Shown here one piece after another: positions 63,417-64,000 of a DNA stretch of 64,000 nucleotides. The DNA is from Membranipora membranacea (taxonomy: Eukaryota; Bryozoa; Gymnolaemata; Cheilostomatida; Membraniporidae). Within the stretch, counting starts at the first letter, position 1. Every line of letters starts with the position of its first letter. The notes under the pieces are model-generated. The model saw only the letters and a list, made by a program, of their open reading frames with translations, searched no databases and had not been told where the DNA came from. The stretch is taken from the NCBI GenBank assembly GCA_914767715.1, contig OU612065.1, forward strand, positions 5,704,001 to 5,768,000, in the 5' to 3' direction. A program made the position numbers and the translations under genes.

Positions 63417-64000
63417 ATTTAAGTTTTGTCCCTGCTGTTCTTTTCTACATTTAAAACAAAAGTAAGAGTAAGTCAATTGGTCTGAACGGTATCTGCTGTC
63501 CAACACCTTTGCAACGTTAGTTAGTTATCATTTTCAGGAGAATTTATAGTAGATAGGCTTAGTAGAAAATTCATGGAAAAAGAGGAAGCATTATTTCAGT
63601 GCCAGCTATGTATTTTATCCAAGGATGATTACATTACATGCCTAACCAACATGGGTGTGTGATTTATCACCTACTTCTAGGGAAAGATGAAGGGTGTGTC
63701 TTTTATGGCCAGACGCAAGTTGACAGCATTAGCAGGGTTTTCAGTAGTAAATGTAGAGTTGAGACCAATGATGGGTTTTGACTTCGGATTTTTCGATCAA
63801 TAACTGTTTTAAGAGTAATCTTTGCTCTCACCAGGGAGAATGGCATTCTCCCTGCTCAGATGATCACCAGCAATTTTTGCAGTTTTTAATTTGAAAGACC
63901 CCAAAATTAAATTTCTGATTAATATCTTCTGAGATGAAAAATACCTGCCAACGGTCTCAATTCCAATTCTTGATCACTGCTCGTTAGAACTATTTACATT
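63417..64000. other. Upstream region of inversin
   Basis: An acceptor (TAG, minus strand, 63445-63447) shows that the first recognised inversin exon begins at 63444 and that at least one more exon lies upstream, possibly beyond the window. Near the end, CAGGGAGAATG at 63832-63842 pairs with CATTCTCCCTG at 63844-63854, another of the palindromes. Nothing else is seen. Confidence 0.5.

Overview
This window is animal nuclear DNA from an invertebrate-type genome. It is AT-rich (roughly 37% GC by eye) and intron-rich, with GT-AG introns from about 60 bases to 2.5 kb and single-copy genes whose exon boundaries follow the vertebrate orthologues closely. The sequence does not let me name the phylum. 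Inversin, headpiece villin, CAP and an SCP-type phosphatase together fit a slowly evolving metazoan.

Layout. Positions 1-12,800 are accessory. They hold a possible two-exon cysteine-rich mini-gene (minus, 689-974) and a partly resolved multi-exon gene that I do not recognise (plus, about 2.3-5.1 kb). A 2.5-kb inverted-repeat transposable element with 8-bp target duplications occupies 6,995-9,542. A tandem pair of paralogous small genes of unknown family lies on the minus strand (9,854-10,315 and 10,830-11,165). Positions 12,845-19,827 (minus) carry a complete cyclase-associated protein (CAP) gene. Positions 21,528-32,204 (plus) carry a complete small CTD phosphatase (SCP/CTDSP) gene, divergent from CAP. 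Positions 36,000-49,218 (plus) carry a complete villin: six gelsolin repeats plus headpiece. Positions 50,936-63,416 (minus) carry an inversin (INVS) gene, tail-to-tail with villin.

The four conserved genes were assembled exon by exon, and every splice phase closes: CAP 520 aa, SCP 306 aa, villin 823 aa, inversin 977 aa. CAP and villin both act on actin. SCP is a phosphatase, probably anchored to membranes by cysteine acylation. Inversin is a ciliary ankyrin/IQ protein. The SCP-then-villin order on one strand matches the human pairs CTDSP1-VIL1, CTDSPL-VILL and CTDSP2-AVIL, so this looks like ancient microsynteny.

The most interesting signals are these: a duplicated 45-bp WH2 cassette exon in CAP with a purifying-selection pattern; an unrecognised pair of small tandem genes; alternative or duplicated exons in villin; an N-terminal cysteine-cluster extension on CAP; a CxxC-CxxC extension on inversin; a family of short GGAG-core palindromes spread through introns; and two inverted-repeat elements.
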